From Takakia lepidozioides (taxonomy: Eukaryota > Streptophyta > Takakiopsida > Takakiales > Takakiaceae): a DNA stretch of 64,000 bases. A program made the translations under genes and the position numbers. The notes under the pieces are model-generated. The model worked only from the letters and a program-made list of their open reading frames with translations. It was not told the origin of the DNA and searched no databases. The stretch lies in assembly GCA_030704615.1 (NCBI GenBank), contig CM060731.1:87152756-87216755 (forward strand). The letters run 5' to 3'. Shown here in pieces: positions 55,161 to 64,000 of this stretch. Every line of letters starts with the position of its first letter. Position 1 is the stretch's first letter.

Positions 55161-55504
55161 CCTGGGTGTATTTGTTTCGTGACATGTCGATCTGGGGGTG
55201 ACGTTTCCTCTTGTGTATGCCCAATTACTTATATGGAAAGGAGGTTAGACTTACCTCCTCCTCAAGGCCTGAATGGATGCAGGGATAACAATGGGCAGAT
55301 GAAAAGTCTATAGTCTATTGCAAATGGCTATTTATTGGGGAAGGTATTATTTTGACAGGTACCTAGGTATTAAGTGGGGAATGTACATCAGGAGGAAAGA
55401 ACCTCTGCGTAGTCTTTCCCTTAAGGGAGGAGCCAATAAAGAGGAACCAACAAATGGTGTGTGATTATGGAAGCCTACGCTGCGCTGTATGGAATACTAT
55501 TTGA

Positions 55505-55665
55505 CGGGCACGGTGTCTCGGTGTCCGTCACCGTGGACGGTGACGGCTCACGACGTCCGTCACCATAGATGTGGGACGAGCCACAGAGCCCGTCACCATT
55601 AACGGCGACGGACTCCGTGAGCCATCTCCGCCACCGTGGCGGCCTCCGTGAACCGTCTCCGTGAA
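55505..55665. repeat. CCGTCACCG palindrome cluster
   Basis: CCGTCACCGT directly faces ACGGTGACGG around a GG centre at about 55526-55547, with further partial copies (CCGTCACCAT, CCGTCACCATTAACGGCGAC, CCGCCACCGTGGCGG) over 130 bp. Strong hairpin potential. Confidence 0.6.
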
Positions 55666-56090
55666 TGTGGCACAACTACCAAGTAATGCCAAAAATAATT
55701 TACATGTAACTTATAGATTTTAAAGCAAGATTTTCCCCTGCCCAGGTACATGAGAATTGTTGCCCAGAGGGAACATGAGGAAAATAAAAAGGTTGTATAA
55801 TCAAGGTGCAGATGCAGAGCGCGCAGACTCTTGCATTCCCTGTGAATCGACAACAACAAGGAATCTGCGGGCAGATGTTCAATCATCAGTCTGGGAAACC
55901 GCATTGTGCGGCCACCTGCTAACCAAACTGCCCATGACATCTCTGAGCTACGACCTACATTCAAGCACAGTTTGGAAAACAATGTAGTTGTAGAAAGGCA
56001 GTTGTCATCTAGGAAGATGTCGGACGTGTCGGACTCTTCCGAAGTCCGGGTTATTTCATCTAGGCCTGGCAATAAATGAAAATTCACTCA
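55666..56090. other. No gene recognised
   Basis: Minus-strand frames of 60-160 codons overlap here but none has a motif. Confidence 0.35.
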
Positions 56091-56139
56091 TGTGGTCTGT
56101 GGTGCAGATCTGTTCATTTTTATATATGATGTACACTTT

Positions 56140-57100
56140 TGTGGATCATTTCATTAGTCTGCTGTCGTGGTCTACTGCTAAACATTTATGGTCGATGTTT
56201 TGTATTGAGTAGTGCTCCACGTGGTCTGCTTGTGAACCGATGTATACAGTACTCCTGGCCGTGGTCTGCTTCTGAACTGATGTTATTGGTCTGCTATCTC
56301 CACGGAGTGGACTTAGTTTGGACCACGGTTGTTGGTCTCCTCCATGAGATAGTGGTATACTAAATTTGGTGGCACAGGTCAGTCCCATCGTTAGTCGAGT
56401 GTACTGTCTTGGGCTACCCCTGTACTGTATTGGTCTGCTTCATATGGTCTGTGGAACATTTCATGAGTCTGCTGTCGTGGTCTACTGCTACTACTTCTGG
56501 TCGACGTTTTGTATTGAGTAGTGATCCACGTGGTCAGCTGGTCCGATGTTATTGATCTGTCGATGTATGCAGTACTCCTCGACGTGGTCTGCTACTGAAT
56601 TGATGTTATTGGTCTGCTACCTCCACGGAGTGGACTGAGTTTGGACCACGGTTGTTGGTCTGCTCCATGAGATAGTGGTATACTAAATTCGGTTGTCGGC
56701 TAAATGTGGGGCACAAGTTAGTCCCATCGTTAGTCGAGTGTACTGTCTTTGGTCTACTTCATTGAACTATGCTTGCTTCATTACTCTACTACATTCGTTT
56801 ACTGGTTCACTTTGGCTCATTTTTTGACTTCATTGGTTTCCTTCATCAAACCTTTAAAAAGCACATTAAGGGAGTCGCAGATGCTCTGCTGCATTGGTCT
56901 ATTACAAGTCAATGTTGGTCTACTGCAGGTGGTGTGCTATCATGGTCTGCCGAAATGGTCTACTTCAGGTGGTCTGCAATAACGGTCTGCCGATCTGGTC
57001 TACTGCAGGTGGTGTGCGATTATGGTCTGCCAAATTGGTCTACTTCAGGTGGTATGCGATAACGGTCTGCCGATCTGGTCTACTGCAGGTGAGAATTGAT
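56140..57100 (-). repeat. GGTCTG/GGTCTAC repeats with duplicated block
   Basis: A ~300-bp block (CTGCTGTCGTGGTCTACTGC ... GTTGTTGGTCT) at about 56158-56370 is repeated at 56468-56690. At 56920-57090 a 40-bp unit (TGGTCTACTGCAGGTGGTGT and so on) occurs about 4.5 times, alternating ACTGC and ACTTC, an 80-bp higher-order repeat. It lies just downstream of the transposase on the minus strand. Confidence 0.75.
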
Positions 57101-57319
57101 CTACCGCATTGGACAACTGCAGGTCCTTTCCTTAGTTAGATTGATCCATCTTTCTCAGTTATGGACGATGAGACACCCGCCTCAGAGCCGAGTATATACG
57201 GCGGCTAACAGGGGGAAGGGCAGACACACATTCCCCCCCATTTAGTTTCATTTTCCGCCGAGCTTGAAAATGTTCCACAAAATCCTTTTTCCTCTTCAAT
57301 GACATGTTGTTGTTGTCTT

Positions 57320-58207
57320 TTACACGATTGAACGCTCGTGCTGCAGCTGGGTGTAACATGCCGGAAGCTTTTTTGACGAGATGTCCTGCATCTGCCCTTG
57401 GCAAACATGCACCGCAGACAAGCAATGGTGTATAAGGTATGCGTCATTGTGTACAAGGTCAAGCAGATCAGTTATCTCCCGTTTCAAAATAGCTTCCAAC
57501 AGGTCTGCCGTGAGCAATGACTCTGCCGTGTTCGGTGTTGCGCTTGCACGCACGTTACCGCTTTCGAGGTCGCATGCTGCCATGTCGTCGTGTTCGTCCA
57601 AATTCTCCAGCCCACCGTGAACAGTACCGAAGTGGGAACCACATGTCCGGACAATGAGACCGTCTTGCAGGTCTGGTTTTAGCAACTTTATGACCCGAAC
57701 CTGGTGCTTGCACAGATCCCACGGGCAGGTGCAGCAGGCCCACTGCGACTCTGGATTGAACACGATGTACGTTGTATTCGGATCGGAGGAGCTGATCACG
57801 TAAGCAGGCTGCCCAGGCGCTGCAGGCAAAGTCACACGTGAAAGAGGTATGTCACGGGCTGCACATATTGCACTGGAAATGTGCTTTTCCTGTTTATCAT
57901 TGCGAATAAACCCATGTGTCTTCAGATGAATGCCGTACCAGTAGTGGACCAGTACACGCCCAGTCAACTCCCATATGAGCCAATCGGCTCTTCGACCGGT
58001 CATTTTGCCTTTGCCCATATTAAGCCTCGCCTTTAAGTTTCTGTGGTATGCCTCGATGCTCGCATCAGTATCTTGGCTTGCATGTGGAATGTTGCGGGCA
58101 GCAGTACACCACATAGCGATTTTGGGAACCCAGTACACATGAATGTAGTGGAGGAACAACTGACCAGACGGATATTTCTTTTTCATTGCCTTCAATTTTT
58201 TCTTAAC
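57320..58207 (-). pseudogene. MULE transposase C-terminal exon with SWIM finger
   Basis: Reads VKKKLKAMKKKYPSGQLFLH, YWVPKIAMWCTAARNIPHA, DASIEAYHRNLKARLNMG (third catalytic acid), WELTGRVLVHYWYGIHLK and WACCTCPWDLCKHQVRVIKL, a complete CxCx4CxH SWIM finger. An in-frame TAG (58208-58210) separates it from the EDEAVK frame upstream. The finger probably binds DNA in transposition. Confidence 0.85.
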
Positions 58208-58639
58208 CTATTTCACAGCTTCGTCTTCTTTCTGCGGTCCACCTCTGCAGTACATAAGGTCGCCCATATCTGCCAACGGTTTCGAGGATGTTCCCGGATC
58301 ACTGATTTTCTGGCATGATTGCTTGACCCAGGCCTTCCATACATGCCAAAGGCAAAGGAAAATGCATACTCCTGTGAAAACAGACCTGCATGCGGCCACA
58401 AAGTCAGAAGTGCCTGAACTGGGCATTCGTATTCATCACTGCCACAAGCATGAGATTAAACAAGGCAGACCATATAGGGCAGACCATATAGCAGACCCTG
58501 GAGCGGACCCTAGGGCAGACCATAGGGTAGAATGAGATGTGGCATACCAGACCAGACATGGCAGACCTTGCAACGGACCATACAGCAGACCATATGGCAG
58601 ATTGAGATGTGGCATACCGGATTGCATTGATTTCTGCTT

Positions 58640-58859
58640 CAGCGTCATCGACAATGAAGGCATTTGGCCGCCAGTTGGGCTTTTCCTGAAGGAGGGCATC
58701 ACGCAATGCTAGCATCCACGGGATAAGGTCTGATGTTCGATTGCGTGCTGACAATATGTATGCAACCGGAATTCCGTTCAACCATTGGTCGCACACCATC
58801 AACGTGTACAAGGGGAACTGCATGAAATGACAATTTGTAATTAGCAGACCAGTGAACAC
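58640..58859 (-). pseudogene. MULE transposase exon with second catalytic Asp
   Basis: FPLYTLMVCDQWLNGIPVAY, SARNRTSDLIPWMLALRDAL, EKPNWRPNAFIVDDAEAEIN. The VDDA-E-NAI block holds the second DDE Asp. Downstream in the intron CAGACC motifs recur. Confidence 0.8.
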
Positions 58860-59005
58860 GCACAGGGTCTACTGTAACAGGGTGAACACGCAAAAGGGTC
58901 TACCCTAAAACAAAGTGCAGTCTCCAGGTCTGCTGGAACAGGGTGTACTAGTACATGGTCTACAACAGTTAGGTCTATCAGGATTGAGGACGAATAAGCA
59001 ATGCA

Positions 59006-59718
59006 TCACAAGAGTGGGAGACCATTGTAGTATGCTATCATGCTAGCAGAAGCCCGTGGAGAGGGTCCATGGCAGACCTTGTGATGGTTAGTTCCAAATG
59101 TAGCGTCGCAAGCTACAATGCGCGCATGGCCCAAGTCCAACATCTTCTGCCGCTGCCAAGGAGTCTGAATCCCAATGGTGAAGGTCAAATCTCCATCAAA
59201 ATGTTGAAATGTGGGCGCCAATGATTCCACCTGGTAGAAGAAGACCGAGTCCAGGTTTTGATCTTTCCACATACGCACGGATTGTGCGTCATCAGCGTGT
59301 TTTTTGAAGGTATGCCAGGCTCGTTTTTCAGCAAGATTTCGGACATCTTGCTCGAGGAGAAAGTCGTCGTGTGTCCATACGTCTCCCAAGCCACTGTTCT
59401 GCATGACGTGCTCCTTGTGTTCAATCATGACTTGGGCGACACTCAAGCCTCGAGACAAGCATTCCATGATCCACTTTTTATGTGTGGAGCATAAGCATAT
59501 CGGCTGAACTGGAACTCAACATATCCGCCATGAGAGGGTTTTCCGGACACATCTAGGTGTTGCATGTTGTTATAATATGTGATGACCCCAATGTCTGGAG
59601 CAAGATAACATTGCGAGACTTTGAAACAACAGAGACACCCATGCTTGTAAGACTCGCCGTATTGGCTTTTCTTTCGTCTTGGACCTTTGTGAGGATTACT
59701 GCTTCCAGCCCCACACAT
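59006..59718 (-). pseudogene. MULE exon with first catalytic Asp (frameshifted)
   Basis: YYNNMQHLDVSGKPSHGGYV and EFQFSRYAY in one frame, then HKKWIMECLSRGLSVAQVMI, WTHDDFLLEQDVRNLAEKRA, FTIGIQTPWQRQKML and ARIVACDATFGTNHHK in another. The shift lies near 59480. ACDATFGT contains the first Asp of the transposase. Confidence 0.8.
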
Positions 59719-60479
59719 CCAGACCTCCTCGCTTCACTTTAGGATCCGTGACAGACAAATTGTTGGTGCGCTTGTCCTCTGGTCTATAGCAACAGTGATA
59801 CCTGGACAGGATCGTATGGCATCGACACCGGAGTATGTCATCGACACCCATGGAGTTCTGCAAGCATGTAAGACAGCCTAAACCCTATCTACATATCATG
59901 CATGTACATGTCCGGCAAGCACAAGCACAGGGCATGAACAAAGAGGCAGTGCGGGAATATGGTGCAGACATGACAGAGGTTAGATATGTGTTAGCTCTTG
60001 GAGCTCTTCGCGGTCCGGGCTTCGCGTTAACATACACATTTATGTAAAATTGGGTGGAACACCCGTCTCTACTCTCCTCTCCAAGTACAAAGTCGGGCAC
60101 TCTCTGCCAGGGAATACAGGCCGTGCGGACCCGCACTTGAGAGCCCATGTATCCAAAGCGACTCTCGTTCTTCCAGTAAAGGTCTTTGCACGAAAATGGC
60201 CCATCTTTTGGTGTTTGAAGACATTGTCGCAGTGGACGTATAAGAAAGCTTTCTGGTTGGGCATCAACGGCCGCTGCCATATACACTGCAGTATCCCTTC
60301 GCGCACTCGAAAGCACCTGCATATGACTTGGAAAAGTGGAAGCGAAGGACGACAACACGCACGTTCTTGGCAAGACGGAAGTTGGCAGGAACAGACCAGA
60401 GGGAGGAAAAGATCGATGAAACAGTCTTCGCCCATGATTGGCGGCGGCTGTCATGCCCTAAATCTGGGCGGCTACGATA

Positions 60480-60780
60480 GCAGCGCGGCTCACAGTGAGA
60501 TGGGCGGCACATCATCTGGGGTGCATTTGGGTCTGCCGGATCGGGCTGCTTGGCTGCAGACCGCGCAGACCGAGCTTGGGCAGACCCTAGCAAGGGCAGA
60601 CCCATTGGGGACCCGATGGCGGGCAAGCGGGCGGGCGGGCGGGGGCCGCGGGCGGCTGCGGGGCTGCCGACCGCGCTGCACGGCTGGCAGGTAAGGGCGG
60701 GGGCGGGGGAGGGCGACCCTACGTCCGTGCGGGCGTGCGCGCCCTGTCCCACACGCGCGACATAAACTCCCAATTATTCA
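60480..60780 (+). other. GC-rich stretch with G-quadruplex potential
   Basis: CTTGGGCAGACC-type motifs grade into GGGCAAGCGGGCGGGCGGGC and GGGGGCCGCGGGCGG at about 60618-60660, more than four G3+ runs with short loops. Open frames in both strands here are compositional artefacts. Confidence 0.6.
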
Positions 60781-61825
60781 AAAATGAGAGGCATAAAAAT
60801 CAGCGTTTTCTTTTGCTGAATTTTCGCCAAATGGCGACTTCAAAAAATAAAAAAGAATATTTTGTAGCAAATTCCTTGTTTTTTCGTGGATGAAATCGCC
60901 AAATTTCTCCAAATAGAAAACAAATTATGGATGAATTTGCCAAATAAGGATGATATAGATGGATTAAATAACGGATGTGGACGATTCTATCCTAATTTAA
61001 ATGGATGAACAGAATGTATGCCTATATTTTTGCAAAAGTCTGAAGCCACTCGTGCTATTTTCCAAATTCGAAATTTCAAAATTTCAAAATTTCCAATACC
61101 GGAAGAGACGTCTTGCAGCGCGGGATGCTTGAGCGCGGGGGGAGACATTTGCAGATTGAGTGGGGATAGAGTGTGGGTCCAAGAGGGCCACATTTCAAGC
61201 AAAGAAGGAGCAGACTCCGTTTGCATACTGAGACAACCCTGTCGCGCGGCTTTTACTCACCCATCCCTTCGCTATTCGAGGCGGAAACTCCAAGATTGAA
61301 GAGTTGGAAATCTCTAAGTACTCAGCCCGCGCAGAACAATCAGTCATGACCTACAGCTAGTGTATCATGGGGGTGTTTCCTATTTGTTTCCCTTTTGGTA
61401 TTCATGTTAACTATCTTACCATTGATAATTAAGTATCAGTTTGCTTTATCAATCTATTGGATTCCATCAGCTCATCCATTCATTTCACAGCTTCACTCAG
61501 ATCTCTCTACACAGTGTGATTGTATCGTAAAAGTATCCGATTATGATTTATCAGGTATCAGGCCGAAGCCATTGTGTCTCTAATCTGCTCTACAATATCA
61601 TCATCTCTCTATCTTCACTTCCGTTCTTCATCTCTGCCCGATCCCCTCTCCTCTATCACCAAGAAGTCCTCCTCCGAATGATGTTCCTCAATTCCCCGTT
61701 TCTCCCTTTATCTTCCTCTCCGCGGTTCTAACCGTTTCCCTCACTAACCGTCGTCTGTGAACTAACATGTTCCCTTCGCAGGTGTTGTTCCCCACAGTCG
61801 TTCCCTGTCCTACTCTTCGTTCCCT
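60781..61825. other. No gene recognised
   Basis: AT-rich with GCCAAAT repeats near 60827-60950 and AATTTCAAAATTTCAAAATT near 61072. The part above about 61700 may belong to the LTR of the retroelement that follows. Confidence 0.4.
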
Positions 61826-62010
61826 ATGATCGTGACAGCTGTGTCAAGCTGTGACTGGCTGTGTGAAACTGTGACGGGCTGTGACTGGCTGTGCGACTGT
61901 GTTTGGCTGTGTCGGGCTGTGACTGGCTGTGTGGCTGTGTCGGGCTGTGTGGGCTGTGTGGGCTGTGTCGGCTGTGACGACTGTGACGACTGTGACGGGC
62001 TGTGTAACCC
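61826..62010. repeat. GGCTGTGTC/GGCTGTGAC minisatellite
   Basis: About 20 copies of an 8-10-bp unit (GCTGTGACTG, GGCTGTGTC, GACTGTGAC). It lies on the LTR side of the polypurine tract, so it is probably inside an LTR. The Cys-rich open frame here is an artefact. Confidence 0.8.
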
Positions 62011-62127
62011 CCCTCTACAGTGCGCTGTTGTCACCCCTAAGGCTCCTGTTGGTCTCAGTCTGTGCAAAAATTAAGGGTACCCTACAGATCCCGTATAAGT
62101 GTCTAAGTCCCCGACAGTCCTCTAACA
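62011..62127 (-). repeat. Start of a 3' LTR (minus strand)
   Basis: On the minus strand the sequence after the polypurine tract starts TGTTAGAGGACTGTCGGGG, a TG terminus as in LTRs. The other end was not found, but the minisatellite at 61826-62010 probably lies within it. Confidence 0.5.
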
Positions 62128-62130
62128 TTA

Positions 62131-62144
62131 CCCCTTCCCCCCTC
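62131..62144 (-). other. Polypurine tract
   Basis: GAGGGGGGAAGGGG on the minus strand, 3 bp before the putative LTR start and 22 bp after the ORF stop. It is the usual primer for plus-strand synthesis in LTR retrotransposons. Confidence 0.65.
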
Positions 62145-62162
62145 AAAAAGCCGTGTCCTCAC

Positions 62163-64000
62163 GGTTTACTGATTTCGACTAGCAAACCTTTGTGAGTGAG
62201 CACCTTCTTGACGTTGAGAATTTCTTGGCGGACTGTGTGTACGAGCCCGAGGTCTGTCTCTGGTTGACGGAGATGGTTGATCACTACCTGGATAAGTGAG
62301 CCCTTCTGGAGGCTGATATCGAGGTAACCTTTCCGGCATAGGAGACCCCCGTCGCTTCTTCTTTGCCATCTGAATTGCATAGTCTTCTCCCATGTCAAAA
62401 GAATTCGGTGAAGAAACAGTTGTATCAGAATCCTCATCGCCTCTCAGGTGTTTTAATTTTCGAACTTTTTGTGTAATCATCTGGGGCATACAATGCTGTC
62501 CTACCATGTCTGGAAGTTTGTATTTTACAACATGGTGTAACCGTTGAACAGCAAAATTGGTGTAGACACTGAGCTCCTTGTCTGTCCAGGTGAGTGGGGT
62601 ACCAATTACTGGTGCAGCGTGCAAGTACTTCCATGCCACATGTCCCTTATAGAAAATGTCATCAATGCCGAATTTCTGTGTTGACAAATGGTTGCAGGCC
62701 GCTTGAAACCATGAACGAATTTGAGAATCCTTTTGCATCATAACTTTTGGGTCATATAGGTACATATGAGGTGGCACCGAAGGTAATACCCAATGATCTC
62801 CACTGGAATAACTTTGAAAGCGTGTTTGCATCTTTTGTTGCTCAATGTGGTATCGTACCAGAAAACAAGCAGCGTAATATAACCCGCACCCCATGACAAT
62901 ACTTGCTATCTCCTTGGTCTTGGTATAAATAAGTCCATGTACAACCTGGAAAGCAATCAATTCCCTCAACATGGTACCTGCCTCGTGCCAGTATTGTGCA
63001 AAGTGATGATCTTCAATATGTCGATTGTTCGGAAGAACTTTGGTCCTAGTTGCCACTGGCAGCCATATACGCATGATTTGGTAGTAATGTGCGAATGACT
63101 GCGGAGGACTAAATTCTTTCCAAGCCAAATCCAACATGATGGGAATTTGGTTGAAGGGCATAATCATAGCCCTACTGTACTCCCTTGCAGCTGGAGTTTT
63201 AGGTGGGTTAAAAGCGGCATTGCCCCATACCTCCGACTGTGGTGGCTGTGGTGTGGTTGTAGTAACCACAGGTTCAGCTACTGGTACAGTGACTTGTTGT
63301 GGTGGTGGTGGTACTGGCTCTTGTATCATTGGCATCTCCTGCACCTCCTGTGAAGACTGAAAAGCCAAAGTTCTGGCTTGTAAATAAGAAGCCATTAGCT
63401 GTTCCTGAGGGATATAGACTCTTTGGTCGATGTTTGAAGTGAGTTCTTCCACTTGAGTCTGGAGTCCGTCTACATCCTCTTGTAACTCTGCTATCCTACT
63501 ATAGACATTGTCTATAGTAGTTGTGGCAATGTTTTGCACCTGCAGCCTGAGCTCATTCATCTCGCTTTGGGTGAGCTTCCGTGGTGCTTTGCCCTCTACT
63601 GGCCCTTGTGCTAACCAGACCTGCATAAGGCTGTTATCCACCAAGTTGCTTGTGGTTCCCCTTAGAGTTTGCTCCTCTCTTAGCTTGTACAATTCCAACT
63701 GCTGTTGTAAAGCCTCCATGCGCTTCGCCTGAGGTTCAACCAATTGCGCATAAGCAGCAAGTAGATTATTGGCTTCCTTCCAAACCTTGTTATTGACCGC
63801 GATTTCATTTCTATTGGCCATGATGGTTTGTTGCAACTCCACGATGTGCTTCTCTTGATCAGCTTCAATCTGCCTGTATTGCTTGAAAGTATCTTCATTG
63901 CGACAGATTGTATTCTTCATATCGACAATGAGCTTCATTTGCTCAACATTCTCTTCTTCTGCCTTCGTACATTTTTCCGCTTGACTGTTTATTTCTTTTG
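62163..64000 (-). CDS. Coiled-coil retroelement ORF (gag-like or 3' ORF), open at window edge
   Basis: More than 600 codons with no stop, open to the window end. Regions: a helical N-terminal part (QYRQIEADQEKHIVELQQTI, ALQQQLELYKLREE, IAELQEDVDGLQTQVEEL), a Pro/Val-rich linker (PVPPPPQQVTVPVAEPVVTT), a globular part (FNQIPIMLDLAWKEFSPPQS, HHFAQYWHEAGTMLRELIAF, WFQAACNHLSTQKFGIDDIF) and a basic tail (KKKRRGS...PSPSTRDRPRARTHS). No zinc knuckle, protease or RT. TGA is followed at once by a polypurine tract and LTR start, so it is either the gag of a gag-only element or an extra 3' ORF of a larger one. Confidence 0.6.

Larger units (their letters stand above)
57318..60454 (-). mobile_element. 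Mutator-like (MULE) transposase gene, decayed
   Basis: At least five exons on the minus strand: about 60454-60040 (SRFGYMGSQVRVRTACIPW), 59718-59040 (TFTIGIQTP...ACDATFGTNHHK), 58859-58640 (PLYTLMVCDQWLNGIPVAYI, NAFIVDDAEAEINAIR), 58400-58208 (IFLCLWHVWKAWVKQSC) and 58207-57320 (SIEAYHRNLKARL, CTCPWDLCKHQV). This gives Asp, Asp, Glu catalytic residues plus a SWIM finger, the MULE layout. A frameshift near 59480 and TAG at 58208 show decay. Confidence 0.85.

Noticed and set aside
1786-58210. UAG reassigned to glutamine, as in some ulvophyte algae
   Set aside because: At 14422 the paralogue has Trp, not Gln; the same genes also have TGA stops and frameshifts; TAG ends the LINE ORF at 46106. 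Decay explains it better.
60050-60773. Long plus- and minus-strand frames near 60.3-60.7 kb
   Set aside because: The plus frame is antisense to the first MULE exon, and the GC-rich part lacks stops by composition only.
61826-62195. Cys/Val-rich plus-strand ORF resembling a small secreted protein
   Set aside because: It is the translation of the GGCTGTG minisatellite.
62011-64000. Plus-strand frames at 63.1-63.7 kb
   Set aside because: Antisense to the coiled-coil ORF, short and biased by its Pro/Val-rich linker.

Overview
This window looks like nuclear DNA of a streptophyte green plant, perhaps a charophyte alga such as Chara or another early-diverging lineage; I cannot name the species. 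The support is spliceosomal GT-AG introns throughout, a plant-type organellar RNA polymerase (RpoT) relic, PLS-type PPR fragments, a plant L1-type LINE, Ty3/gypsy elements, TTTAGGG-like telomeric motifs and an atypical E2F gene. Most of the 64 kb is transposon-derived and decayed.

Layout. 0.5-4.1 kb (+): broken transposase-like gene with a SWIM zinc finger. 5.0-8.0 kb (-): truncated Ty3/gypsy element with one likely LTR. 9.1-15.0 kb (+): multi-exon gene with a ParB-like motif and a possible DNA-methyltransferase-like segment, broken by amber codons; its first intron holds a regular 116-bp array of hairpins. 15.3-17.9 kb (+): degraded L1 LINE. 18.8-20.6 kb (+): second, partial copy of the ParB/MTase-like gene, preceded by a different hairpin array with the same core. 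21.7-24 kb (-): decayed gypsy gag. 26.3-26.7 kb: MITE. 27.0-34.2 kb (+): the best-preserved host gene, an atypical E2F-like protein with two winged-helix domains behind an unrecognised beta-rich domain; a hAT-type MITE sits in its last exon. 36.3-38.1 kb: inverted-repeat-flanked unit and a 170-bp satellite with telomere motifs. 38.5-41.5 kb (-): RpoT pseudogene. 42.0-46.3 kb (+): LINE with APE endonuclease and RT. 47.2-50.5 kb (-): Ulp1-type (C48) protease gene with an intact catalytic set behind a Gln-Thr repeat region. 50.6-54.5 kb: PPR pseudogene fragments and SINE-like sequence. 56.1-57.1 kb: GGTCTG-type repeats. 57.3-60.5 kb (-): Mutator-like transposase. 61.8-64.0 kb (-): coiled-coil retroelement ORF followed by a polypurine tract and LTR start, running off the window edge.

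How the parts relate. The only likely functional host gene is the E2F-like regulator. The Ulp1 protease and the Mutator transposase share orientation and a CAGACC/GGTCTG-rich sequence habit, so they may be remains of one Ulp1-carrying MULE split by later insertions. In-frame stops in the mobile genes are nearly all TAG or TGA, which fits C-to-T decay of methylated DNA.
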